Part shown: positions 19,417 to 27,306 of the stretch, one piece after another | Numbering within the stretch: position 1 is the first letter of the stretch | Layout of the letters: every line of letters starts with the position of its first letter | Assembly: GCF_026968045.1 (NCBI RefSeq) | Contig: NZ_JAPVBQ010000002.1 | Span: 670,933-734,932, forward strand | Source of the DNA: Modestobacter sp. VKM Ac-2977 | Lineage (GTDB): Bacteria; Actinomycetota; Actinomycetes; Mycobacteriales; Geodermatophilaceae | Direction: 5' to 3' | DNA: 64,000 bases | Program-made: the position numbers and the translations under genes | Notes under the pieces: generated by a model | What the model was told of the DNA's origin: nothing | What the model saw: the letters and a program-made list of their open reading frames with translations, nothing else | Databases searched by the model: none

Positions 19417-19589
19417 GCGGCGCCGTGCCCTCATCGGGGTCATCCCGGCGACCGAAACGCCGTCCTGACCAGGTCGTGCCGCAGGCTGAGCCCGTCTGGC
19501 GCGAGACGTGGGCGCCGGCGACGGTTGACCGCCGGGCGCCCGGGCATGATCGACCTGCCCGTCCCCCGCACCGCCCTGGAGGCCCCCGC

Positions 19590-21341
19590 ATGTCCGAGCC
19601 CGTCGACTTCGCCGTCTGGGCGCCGCTGCCCGAGCGGGTCCGCCTGCAGGTGGACGGCGGGGTGCACGACATGCAGCGGGACGACGCCGGCTGGTGGCGC
19701 GCCACGGTCGACGCCTCCCCGGAGGCCGACTACGGGTACCTGCTCGACGACAACCCGACGCCGCGCCCCGACCCGCGCTCCCGGCGGCAGCCCGACGGCG
19801 TGCACGGGCTCTCCCGCCGCTTCGACCCGTCGGGGTACCGCTGGGGTGACACTGCCTGGACCGGGCGCCCGCTCGCCGGTGGGGTGGTCTACGAGCTGCA
19901 CATCGGCACCTTCACCCGCGAGGGCACCTTCGACGCGGCGGTCCGGAACCTGGACCACCTGGTCGACCTGGGCATCGACTTCGTCGAGCTGCTGCCGGTG
20001 AACGGCTTCAACGGCACGCACAACTGGGGCTACGACGGCGTCGCCTGGTACGCGGTTCAGGAGACCTACGGCGGCCCCGCGGGCTACCAGCGCTTCGTCG
20101 ACGCCTGCCACCAGCGAGGGCTGGGCGTCATCCAGGACGTCGTCTACAACCACCTGGGCCCGTCGGGCAACTACCTCCCGGAGTTCTTCCCGGTCTTCGC
20201 CGAGGGCGCGAACACCTGGGGCAACTCGATCAACCTCTCCGGCCCGGACTCCGACGAGGTGCGGCGCTACGTCTTGGACAACGCCCTGATGTGGCTGCGC
20301 GACATGCACGCCGACGGCCTGCGGCTGGACGCGGTGCACGCGCTGGTCGACGAGCGGGCCACGCACGTGCTCGAGGAGATGGCCGGCGAGGTCGCCAAGC
20401 TCTCGGTCGCCGAGGGCCGCCCGCTGACGCTGATCGCGGAGAGCGACCTCAACGACCCGCGGATGGTCACGCCCCGGGTGGCCGGGGGCACCGGCCTGGA
20501 CGCGCAGTGGAGCGACGACTTCCACCACTCGCTGCACACCCAGCTGACCGGCGAGGGGCAGGGCTACTACGCCGACTTCGAGGCGGCCGGGCTCGGCGGG
20601 CTGGCGAAGGTGCTCACCGGCGCCTTCTTCCACGCCGGGGACTGGTCCAGCTTCCGCAGGCGGCACCACGGCCGCCCGGTCGACACCGCGGCCCTGCCGG
20701 GCTGGAAGTTCCTGGCCTACCTGCAGGACCACGACCAGATCGGCAACCGGGCGGTCGGTGACCGGATCTCCGCCTCGCTCTCCCCCAGCCTGCTCGGCGT
20801 CGGCGCCACCCTGGTGCTGACCAGCCCGTTCACCCCGATGCTCTTCATGGGCGAGGAGTGGGGTGCCTCCACCCCGTGGCAGTTCTTCACCAGCCACCCG
20901 GAGCCCGAGCTGGGGCGGGCCACGGCCGAGGGCCGGATCGGCGAGTTCGCTGAGCACGGCTGGGACGCCGCCGTGGTCCCCGACCCACAGGACCCGGAGA
21001 CCTTCACCCGCTCGAAGCTGGACTGGTCGGAGCTGGACCAGGAGCCGCACACGCACGTGCTCGCGGTGCACAAGGCGCTGCTCGCGCTGCGCCGCCGGCA
21101 CCCGGAGCTGGTCGACCCCGACCTGTCCGCGGTACAGGTGCACTGGGACGACGCCGACCGGTGGCTGGTCGTGCACCGCGGCTCGCTGCGGGTGGTCGCC
21201 AACCTGTCCGACCAGCCGCGGGAGATCGACCTGGACACCCCGGCCACCCAGGTGCTGTTCGCCAGCGGGGAGCTGCCCGAGCTGGACGGGGCGCAGGTGA
21301 CGGTGCCGGCGGAGAGCGCCGTCGTCCTCGCCACCCACTGA
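19590..21341 (+). CDS. treZ: Maltooligosyltrehalose trehalohydrolase TreZ
   Basis: A 583-residue GH13 (subfamily 10) enzyme that cleaves the terminal trehalosyl unit made by TreY, releasing free trehalose. It has a CBM48-like N-terminus ([13 protein letters not shown]), then [16 protein letters not shown] and [17 protein letters not shown]. The catalytic residues are in [12 protein letters not shown] (Asp about 247), [11 protein letters not shown] (Glu about 284) and QDHDQIGN. The ATG at 19590 has TGGAGG at 19577-19582; the open frame upstream is antisense to the adaptor gene. It is separated from glgX-treY by the inverted efflux operon, so it needs its own promoter. The next gene starts 2 nt after its stop. 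Confidence 0.95.
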   Translation: MSEPVDFAVWAPLPERVRLQVDGGVHDMQRDDAGWWRATVDASPEADYGYLLDDNPTPRPDPRSRRQPDGVHGLSRRFDPSGYRWGDTAWTGRPLAGGVVYELHIGTFTREGTFDAAVRNLDHLVDLGIDFVELLPVNGFNGTHNWGYDGVAWYAVQETYGGPAGYQRFVDACHQRGLGVIQDVVYNHLGPSGNYLPEFFPVFAEGANTWGNSINLSGPDSDEVRRYVLDNALMWLRDMHADGLRLDAVHALVDERATHVLEEMAGEVAKLSVAEGRPLTLIAESDLNDPRMVTPRVAGGTGLDAQWSDDFHHSLHTQLTGEGQGYYADFEAAGLGGLAKVLTGAFFHAGDWSSFRRRHHGRPVDTAALPGWKFLAYLQDHDQIGNRAVGDRISASLSPSLLGVGATLVLTSPFTPMLFMGEEWGASTPWQFFTSHPEPELGRATAEGRIGEFAEHGWDAAVVPDPQDPETFTRSKLDWSELDQEPHTHVLAVHKALLALRRRHPELVDPDLSAVQVHWDDADRWLVVHRGSLRVVANLSDQPREIDLDTPATQVLFASGELPELDGAQVTVPAESAVVLATH

Positions 21342-21343
21342 GC

Positions 21344-22054
21344 GTGGACCGGCTCCCCCGGGACCCAGCCGAGCTGGCCGACGCCTACCGGGTGCCGGCC
21401 GGTCGGCACCTGAGGGTCGACTTCGTCGCCTCGCTGGACGGCGCCGTCAGCGTCGACGGTCGCAGCGGCGGGCTGGGCTCGGACGGCGACCGGCGGGTGT
21501 TCCGCACGCTGCGGGCGCTCTCCGACGCGGTGCTGGTGGGCGCCGGGACGGCGGCGGCCGAGGGCTACCGGCCGGTGCTCCCCGACTCCCCCGTCGGCCG
21601 GCTGCGCGCCCAGCTCGGCCGCCCGTCGATGGTTCCGGTCGTGATCGTGTCCCGGCGGGCCTCGCTGGCCCCCGACGACCAACTGGTCACCGATGCGGTG
21701 ACGCCGACCCTCCTGGTCACCTGCGCCGCGGCCGATGTCGACCGGCGGGCGGCGCTCGCGTCGGCCGGCGTCGAGGTGCTGGTCTGCGGCGACGACGCCG
21801 TGGACCTGCCGACCGCACTGGACGCCCTGGCCGGACGGGGCCTGGAACAGGTGCTGTGCGAGGGCGGTCCGGCGCTGTTCGCCGCCGCCCTGGCCGCGGG
21901 AGTGGTCGACGAGCTGGACCTGTCGATCGCCCCGCTGCTGGTCGGCGGCGGTCCCGGCCTGTTGCCGTCCGCGCTCCCGACGCCGCTCCGGGCCGAGCTC
22001 GTGCAGGCGCTCACCGAGGACGACGTCCTCTTCACCCGCTACTCCCTGCGCTGA
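21344..22054 (+). CDS. Pyrimidine reductase-family protein (RibD C-terminal domain)
   Basis: A 236-residue NADPH-dependent reductase fold (RibD_C/dihydrofolate-reductase-like). Visible features are VDFVASLDGAVSVDG near the N-terminus, ALSDAVLVGAGTAAAEGYRPVL, and the C-terminal LCEGGPALFAAALAAGVVDELDLSIAPLLVGGG (core CEGGPALFAA). There is no deaminase domain, so it is a stand-alone reductase; actinobacteria often carry several whose substrates are unknown besides the riboflavin intermediate. The start is a GTG 2 nt after the treZ stop, so it is probably co-transcribed with treZ although its function is unrelated. A compact hairpin follows at 22057-22079. Confidence 0.82.
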   Translation: MDRLPRDPAELADAYRVPAGRHLRVDFVASLDGAVSVDGRSGGLGSDGDRRVFRTLRALSDAVLVGAGTAAAEGYRPVLPDSPVGRLRAQLGRPSMVPVVIVSRRASLAPDDQLVTDAVTPTLLVTCAAADVDRRAALASAGVEVLVCGDDAVDLPTALDALAGRGLEQVLCEGGPALFAAALAAGVVDELDLSIAPLLVGGGPGLLPSALPTPLRAELVQALTEDDVLFTRYSLR

Positions 22055-22056
22055 GA

Positions 22057-22079
22057 CACCGGCCTCCGGAGGCCGGGTG
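22057..22079 (+). terminator. Hairpin after the RibD-type reductase gene
   Basis: CCGGCCTCC/GGAGGCCGG, extended by CA/TG with a bulge, lies immediately after the stop codon. The stem is tight and the loop minimal. Confidence 0.45.
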
Positions 22080-22111
22080 GCTCCGGTCGGTGAGTGGGCC
22101 AGGATGACGCC

Positions 22112-22642
22112 GTGGCGGAGACCGGGACGGCGCTCAGCATGCCGGAAATCCGTGCGGTGACCAGGTACGCCGCGGAGAGCGCGCAGGAGGTGCTCGAGGT
22201 CTTCGAGCGCGCTCGGCCGGCAGACCGCAGGCCGCGCGAAGCCATCGACGCCGCCTGGACGTTCGCCCGTGGCGGCGAGCGCGGGAAGCGCCTGCGGGAC
22301 ACCGGCTGGGCCGCCCACCGAGCTGCCCGCGACGCCGGTACCGGAGCCGCCGGCGACGCGGCACGGGCAGCGATGCACGCAGCGTCAGCCGCGTACCTGC
22401 ACCCGCTGGCCGACGCCCACCAGGTCAAGCACGTCCTCGGGGCCGCGGCACACGCGGCGAGGGTGGCCGAGCTCATCGCCGGCGACGACCACGAGGTGGG
22501 TGCCCACCAGCTCGAGCGAGCGCGCCACCGCGCGACGCCCGTCGTCGTGGAGGTGCTCAGCCGCTACCCCGCGGCCCCTCCTGGTGGGGGCCGCGTCGGG
22601 GAACTGCTCCGCGAGCTGGACGCCGCGCTCCGCCTTGCTTGA
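22112..22642 (+). CDS. Imm-5-like ('putative immunity protein') domain protein
   Basis: A 176-residue all-alpha, Ala-rich protein. Blocks such as RPREAIDAAWTFARGG, ARAAMHAASAAYLHPLADAHQVKHVLGAAAHAARVAEL (core QVKHVLGAAAHAARVAEL) and the ending YPAAPPGGGRVGELLRELDAALR match a family that databases call putative immunity protein or Imm-5-like. The immunity role comes from bioinformatic analyses of polymorphic toxin loci and is not proven. No toxin gene is adjacent. I chose the GTG at 22112 because CAGGAT at 22100-22105 sits 6 nt ahead, resembling a leaderless -10; a GTG at 22094 and an ATG at 22139 are alternatives. Confidence 0.6.
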   Translation: MAETGTALSMPEIRAVTRYAAESAQEVLEVFERARPADRRPREAIDAAWTFARGGERGKRLRDTGWAAHRAARDAGTGAAGDAARAAMHAASAAYLHPLADAHQVKHVLGAAAHAARVAELIAGDDHEVGAHQLERARHRATPVVVEVLSRYPAAPPGGGRVGELLRELDAALRLA

Positions 22643-22708
22643 GAGCCCTGCGGGTGCCCGCCGCCGGCGGCCGATCACCATGTCGACCGGCGCCGGAACT
22701 GTCAGACC

Positions 22709-22724
22709 CCGTACGTATGTTCGA
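22709..22724 (+). promoter_or_regulatory. LexA-like SOS box with overlapping -10 (TATGTT)
   Basis: The half-site GTTCGA (22719-22724) is perfect and the other half CCGTAC (22709-22714) has two differences from TCGAAC, with the canonical 4-nt spacer GTAT. This is 10 of 12 positions of the actinobacterial SOS box. TATGTT (22716-22721) inside the box lies 7 nt before the ATG at 22729, so LexA binding would block the promoter directly. REP13E12 (DUF222/HNH) genes of M. tuberculosis are known LexA targets. Confidence 0.6.
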
Positions 22725-22728
22725 GTGC

Positions 22729-24276
22729 ATGACGACGACGGCGCTGCCACCGGGTTTCTGGGGTGTGGCGGTCGACGTCTTCTTCACCGGGGGCGCGCAC
22801 GGCGCGCGGGACGCGGCCTGCTCCGATGAGCAGCTGGCTGCGCGGTTGCGGTCGGTGCAGCGCCAGCGGGCGATGGACGCCGCGGAGGAGGCCGAGCTGA
22901 TCCTGCAGCTGGCCGGCCGGCGGCCGGCCACCTTCGACCCGCCGCCGGGCAGCCCGGGTGCCCGGCGGACCGGCTGGGCCGCCGAGGTCGATGGTGCGGA
23001 GATCAGTGAGTTCTTCGTGGCGGAGCTGTCCGCGGTGCTGAACCTGGGGCGTGGGACGGCGGCGGTGCGGTTGCGGCGGGCACTGACCTGGTCGGAGAAG
23101 CTGCCGCTCACCTTCGCCGCCCTGGCCGCCGGGCAGCTGGACGAACGCCGGGCCCAGGTGCTCGCCGACGTCCTCGAGCACACCCCGGCCGAGGTCGCCG
23201 GGCAGGTCGAGACCGCCCTACTGGATGAAGCGACCGAGCTGTCGGTGGCCCGACTGGAGAAGCGGGCCACCGAGGAACTGCTCCGCCTCGACGACGCCGC
23301 AGCCGACGAACGCCGGGAAGCCGCCGCCAAGAACGCCGACGTGCGCGTGTACCCCTCCCCCACCGACGGGCGCTCCACCCTGGCCGCGGACCTGCCCACC
23401 GATGAGGCCGTGGAGTGCCACGACCTGGTCGACCAGCTCGCCAGGATGCTCAAGGCCGACGGCGACCACCGCCCGATCGGGGCACTCCGCGCGCACGTCC
23501 TGTCCGCGTTGATCCGCCGCCCCGCTGACTCCGGGCTGCCCGCCGTGGCCGCCAACGTCACCATCACCGCCGACCTGCACGCGTTGACCGGTGCGAGCAG
23601 TGCCCCGGGTGAGGTGAACGGGCTGCCGATCACCGCCGCCCACCTGCGTGAACTGCTCGCCCGGGTCGGCGCCCTCGGGCTCACCACCCCCGACGGCGGT
23701 GCCCTGACCTACGCGCTCACCGGCCCCGACGGGGAACTGCTGGCCACGATCACCCCCGCCGAACTGGCCCGCCTGGCCCGCCGCGGCTGCCCGCACCATC
23801 CCGACCGTGGCAGCGACCGCAGTGGCAGCGGCAGCGGCAGCGGCAGCAGCAGCCAGCCGTGCGGCTGCCCGGTGCTCGGCCCGCCGCCGGCCACCACCGC
23901 CTACACCCCCACCGCACGCCAGCGGTCGTTCGTGGTCACCCGCGACCGGCGCTGCCGGTTCCCCAACTGCGGCCAACGCGTCGGCTGGACCGACCTCGAC
24001 CACGTCACCGCCCACGCCTGCGGCGGCCCCACCGACTGCACCAACCTCTGCTGCCTGTGCCGCTCCCACCACCGACTCAAGACCTTCGCCCCCGGCTGGC
24101 AGTACCGCCTCGACCGGAACGGCACCCTGCACGTCACCACCCCCTCCGGCGTCACCCGCACCACCCGCCCACCCGGCCAGCGACCACCCGACTCCCGACC
24201 ACCGGACACCCCGACCCGACAGGCCGGACCACCACCGGGAGCACCACCACCGGCCGACGACCCACCGCCCTTCTGA
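22729..24276 (+). CDS. DUF222 / HNH endonuclease-signature protein (REP13E12 family)
   Basis: A 515-residue protein. The N-terminal DUF222 helical region (residues about 25-300, with [32 protein letters not shown]) is followed by a low-complexity GSGSGSGSSS linker encoded by a (GGCAGC)4 repeat at 23824-23847. An HNH nuclease domain follows, containing RDRRCRFPNCGQRVGWTDLDHV and CTNLCCLCRSHHRLK (zinc Cys pairs plus DLDH and RSHH). The tail is Pro/Thr-rich. These proteins occur in many copies in actinobacterial genomes and may be mobile or domesticated; their function is unproven. ATG 22729 fits a leaderless mRNA; an ATG at 22717 lies inside the LexA-like box and is less likely. Confidence 0.88.
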   Translation: MTTTALPPGFWGVAVDVFFTGGAHGARDAACSDEQLAARLRSVQRQRAMDAAEEAELILQLAGRRPATFDPPPGSPGARRTGWAAEVDGAEISEFFVAELSAVLNLGRGTAAVRLRRALTWSEKLPLTFAALAAGQLDERRAQVLADVLEHTPAEVAGQVETALLDEATELSVARLEKRATEELLRLDDAAADERREAAAKNADVRVYPSPTDGRSTLAADLPTDEAVECHDLVDQLARMLKADGDHRPIGALRAHVLSALIRRPADSGLPAVAANVTITADLHALTGASSAPGEVNGLPITAAHLRELLARVGALGLTTPDGGALTYALTGPDGELLATITPAELARLARRGCPHHPDRGSDRSGSGSGSGSSSQPCGCPVLGPPPATTAYTPTARQRSFVVTRDRRCRFPNCGQRVGWTDLDHVTAHACGGPTDCTNLCCLCRSHHRLKTFAPGWQYRLDRNGTLHVTTPSGVTRTTRPPGQRPPDSRPPDTPTRQAGPPPGAPPPADDPPPF

Positions 24277-24289
24277 TCAGTGGACGAGG

Positions 24290-24320
24290 CCGGGCTGCGC
24301 AGCGGACCTGCGCAGCCCGG
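24290..24320 (+). terminator. Terminator after the DUF222/HNH gene
   Basis: A perfect 13-bp inverted repeat (CCGGGCTGCGCAG and complement) with a 5-nt loop begins 13 nt after the stop codon. Confidence 0.75.
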
Positions 24321-24340
24321 TCATGCCGTCGATGCCTGCC

Positions 24341-24391
24341 GCCGGCTCACGCGCCCTGCCGGCTCACGCGCCCAGCCGGCTGACGCGCCCT
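24341..24391. repeat. 17-bp x 3 tandem repeat
   Basis: GCCGGCTCACGCGCCCT occurs at 24341-24357, again at 24358-24374 with one change at the last base, and at 24375-24391 with one C-to-G change. It lies between the HNH gene terminator and the ligase gene and does not look coding. Confidence 0.8.
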
Positions 24392-24494
24392 GCCTGGCCA
24401 GCCCTCGCGCCATCTCGGGCCCGCCCCCCGCGGGCCCTGGCCGACAGCGCGGACCGGCTGCCTCGGCGTCGTCCCGACTGCTTGACTGGCCGGC

Positions 24495-25568
24495 ATGGAC
24501 CTGCCCGTGAACCCCCCGGTCAAGCCGATGCTCGCCAAGCCGGTGGCCAAGCTGCCCACCGGCGACGGCTGGTTCTACGAGCCGAAGTGGGACGGGTTCC
24601 GGTGCATCGTCTTCCGGGACGGCGACGAGGTCGAGCTGGGCAGCCGCAACGAGCGCCCGCTGACCCGCTACTTCCCCGACGTCGTCGAGGCGGTGAAGGC
24701 CCAGCTGCCCGAGCGCTGCGTGGTCGACGGGGAGATCATCGTCCCGCGGGGGGACCGGCTGGACTTCGAGTCCCTGCTGCAGCGGATCCACCCGGCCGCC
24801 TCGCGGGTGACCCGGCTGGCCGAGGAGACCCCGGCGTCCTTCGTCGCCTTCGACCTGCTCGCCCTGGGGGACGACTCGCTCATGGAGTTCCCGTATGCCG
24901 AGCGGCAGGCCCGGCTGCGCGAGGCGCTGGCCGGCGCGCAGGCGCCGGTGTACGTCACCACGGTCACCTCGGACGCCGAGGTGGGGCAACGCTGGTTCGC
25001 CGAGTTCGAGGGCGCGGGCCTGGACGGCGTCATCGCCAAGCGGGGCGACCAGCCCTACTCCCCCGACCAGCGGGTGATGACCAAGGTGAAGCACGTCCGG
25101 ACGGCGGACTGCGTCGTGGCCGGCTTCCGCTGGCACAAGAGCGGGCCGGTGGTCGGCTCGCTGCTGCTCGGCCTCTACGACGACGCCGGCACGCTGCAGC
25201 ACATCGGCGTCGCGGCGTCCTTCACCATGAAGCGCCGGGCCGAGCTCGTCGACGAGCTCGCCCCCTACCGGGCCGAGGCGCTGGACGGACACCCGTGGCA
25301 GGACTGGGCCAACGCCCAGACGGGTGAGGACGGCGAACACCGGATGCCGGGGGCGACCAGCCGCTGGAACGCCGGCAAGGACCTCTCCTGGGTGCCGCTA
25401 CGACCGGAGCTGGTGGTGGAGATCAAGTACGACCAGCTGGAGGGCAGCCGGCTGCGGCACACCGGCCACTTCCTGCGCTGGCGGACCGACCGGGACGCCC
25501 GGTCGTGCACCTACGAGCAGCTGGAGATCCCGGTCCGCTACGACCTCGCCGAGGTCCTGGGCGGCTGA
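24495..25568 (+). CDS. ATP-dependent DNA ligase (LigC-type)
   Basis: A 357-residue two-domain ligase. The adenylation domain has motif I in EPKWDGFR (active-site Lys about 31), the following RNERPLTRYFP, motif III-like VVDGEIIV, LLALGDDSLM, motif IV EFEGAGLDGVIAKR and motif V VMTKVKHVRTADCVV. A C-terminal OB domain follows (SLLLGLYDDAGTLQHIGVAASF), ending at IPVRYDLAEVLGG. This is the LigC-like class that often accompanies LigD-type NHEJ or base-excision enzymes in actinobacteria. It lacks nuclease and polymerase modules; a polymerase-domain protein is encoded two genes downstream. No Ku gene is visible. Confidence 0.9.
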   Translation: MDLPVNPPVKPMLAKPVAKLPTGDGWFYEPKWDGFRCIVFRDGDEVELGSRNERPLTRYFPDVVEAVKAQLPERCVVDGEIIVPRGDRLDFESLLQRIHPAASRVTRLAEETPASFVAFDLLALGDDSLMEFPYAERQARLREALAGAQAPVYVTTVTSDAEVGQRWFAEFEGAGLDGVIAKRGDQPYSPDQRVMTKVKHVRTADCVVAGFRWHKSGPVVGSLLLGLYDDAGTLQHIGVAASFTMKRRAELVDELAPYRAEALDGHPWQDWANAQTGEDGEHRMPGATSRWNAGKDLSWVPLRPELVVEIKYDQLEGSRLRHTGHFLRWRTDRDARSCTYEQLEIPVRYDLAEVLGG

Positions 25569-25676
25569 GCACCGGCGGGCTGAGCACCGGTGAGGTGAGC
25601 AGCGGGGCGGCGGGGTCCGCGGCGCGCTGAGCGGTTCCTCACGCCGTACCTGGCTGTCACTCCCAGGTTCGCCTCC

Positions 25677-25682
25677 TACCCT
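25677..25682 (+). promoter_or_regulatory. -10 box (TACCCT) of the secreted hydrolase gene
   Basis: TACCCT ends 8 nt before the ATG at 25691, implying a leaderless or nearly leaderless mRNA and disfavouring the in-frame TTG at 25682. Confidence 0.45.
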
Positions 25683-25690
25683 TGCCGATC

Positions 25691-27250
25691 ATGACCGCGC
25701 ACCGCCGCCTGGCCGCCACCGGAGGAGCGTTCCTCTCCCTCGCCCTGACCCTCGCCGGGTGCACCTCCTCCGACGAGGGCGAGACGGCCGCGGCCAGCGC
25801 TGCCCCGGAGACGCCGGCAGAGCCGGAGCCGGAGCCGATCGACTGGACCGACTGCGACAGCGAGATCGACCCGATCATCGCCGGGCGACCCGGTTCGGAG
25901 CGCGACCTCGTCTTCTCCTGCGGGACGACGACGGTGCCGGTCAGCTACGACGACCCCGAGGGCGGCACCCTGCAGCTGTTCCTGGTGCGGGCCAGTCTCG
26001 CCGGGCAGACCGACCCGATCGGCTCGCTGATGGTCAACCCCGGTGGTCCCGGGCAGTCCGCGGCCGACGCGGCCATCCAAGCGGCCCTGACCCTGCCCGA
26101 CGCGGTCGTCAACCGGTTCGACGTCGTCGGCCTCGACCCGCGCGGGACGGGCCTGTCCACCCCCGTCGAGTGCATCTCCGACGACCAGAAGGACGAGGTC
26201 TTCGCGGCCGACCCGCGGGCCACCGACGCCGCCTCGCAGGACGCCCTGTTCAGCCAGGTCGAGGAGGTCGCCGCCGGCTGCGCCGAGGAGTACCAGGAGG
26301 CGCTGGGCGCCTTCGGCACGGTCGACGCGGCCCGTGACATGGACCTGGTCCGGCAGTCCCTCGGTGACGACCAGCTCAACTACCTGGGTTACTCGTACGG
26401 CACCACGCTGGGCTCCACCTACGCCGAGCTGTTCCCCGAGCAGGTGCGCGCGATGGTGCTCGACGGCGCGGTCGACCCCGACGCCACCGCCCAGGAGGCG
26501 GCCGAGGCGCAGGCGCAGGGCTTCGAGGCCGCGTACGACGCCTTCGCCGCCAACTGCCTGTCGCTGATCAGCGGCTGCCCGCTCGGCCCCGACCCGCGCG
26601 CGTTCCTCAACGACCTGCTCACCCAGGCCGCAGCGGCCCCGGTCCCCAGCAGCCGGGAGGACGAGACCCGGCAGGCGACGCCCGGCCTGATCCTGGGTGG
26701 CGTCCGCTCGGCGCTCTACCAGCCCTCGGCCTGGCCGCAGCTGGCCCAGTCGCTGGCCGCCGCCCGCAACGGTGACGCCGCCGGCATCCTGACCCTGGCC
26801 GACACCTACACCGGCCGCAACGACGACGGCACCTACAGCAACGTGGTCGACGCCAACCTGGCGGTGAGCTGCGCTGACACCGACGAGGAGTACGCGGCTA
26901 CCGACGTCCAGACCGTGGTGGCGGACTGGAACGCCCGGTACCCGCTCTTCGGCGCCGACGCCGCCCTGGGTCTCTACACCTGCTCGGCCTGGGAAGCCCC
27001 GCGCACGCCCCTGCCGGAGCGGGACGCCGCGGGCAGCGCGCCCATCCTGGTCATCGGCACGCAGGGCGACCCGGTGACCCCGCTGGCCGGCGCGGTCGAC
27101 CTCGCGGAGGACCTGGAGAACGGGGTGCTGCTCACCTGGCAGGGCAACCGGCACACTGCCTACCCGGAGACCGAGTGCGTGACGGCGGCCGTGAACGCCT
27201 ACCTGATCGACCTGGCCGTCCCGCAGGACGGGCTGACCTGCCCCGCGTGA
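25691..27250 (+). CDS. Secreted alpha/beta-hydrolase lipoprotein (tripeptidyl-aminopeptidase-like)
   Basis: A 519-residue protein. Its signal peptide ends in the lipobox LTLAGC (Cys about 24), followed by an acidic Glu/Pro/Ala linker, so it should be anchored on the outer face of the membrane. The alpha/beta hydrolase core has an oxyanion HG-like NPGGPGQS, the nucleophile elbow GYSYGT (Ser about 235), and a C-terminal TAP-like domain with Asp in GTQGDPVTPL and His in GNRHTAY. Relatives are SlpD/SlpE and tripeptidyl aminopeptidases of Streptomyces, which trim N-terminal peptides. Four or more Cys suggest extracellular disulfides. It sits between two DNA-repair genes with no obvious functional link. 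Confidence 0.88.
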   Translation: MTAHRRLAATGGAFLSLALTLAGCTSSDEGETAAASAAPETPAEPEPEPIDWTDCDSEIDPIIAGRPGSERDLVFSCGTTTVPVSYDDPEGGTLQLFLVRASLAGQTDPIGSLMVNPGGPGQSAADAAIQAALTLPDAVVNRFDVVGLDPRGTGLSTPVECISDDQKDEVFAADPRATDAASQDALFSQVEEVAAGCAEEYQEALGAFGTVDAARDMDLVRQSLGDDQLNYLGYSYGTTLGSTYAELFPEQVRAMVLDGAVDPDATAQEAAEAQAQGFEAAYDAFAANCLSLISGCPLGPDPRAFLNDLLTQAAAAPVPSSREDETRQATPGLILGGVRSALYQPSAWPQLAQSLAAARNGDAAGILTLADTYTGRNDDGTYSNVVDANLAVSCADTDEEYAATDVQTVVADWNARYPLFGADAALGLYTCSAWEAPRTPLPERDAAGSAPILVIGTQGDPVTPLAGAVDLAEDLENGVLLTWQGNRHTAYPETECVTAAVNAYLIDLAVPQDGLTCPA

Positions 27251-27306
27251 CCGGCTCCGGCAAGATCGGCCTCCCACCCGGTCCTGCCTGACCCGAACGG
27301 AGCCCC

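Noticed and set aside
23824-23853. Phase-variable repeat in the DUF222/HNH gene
   Set aside because: The repeat unit is 6 bp, so copy-number changes keep the reading frame; it is just a flexible Gly/Ser linker.
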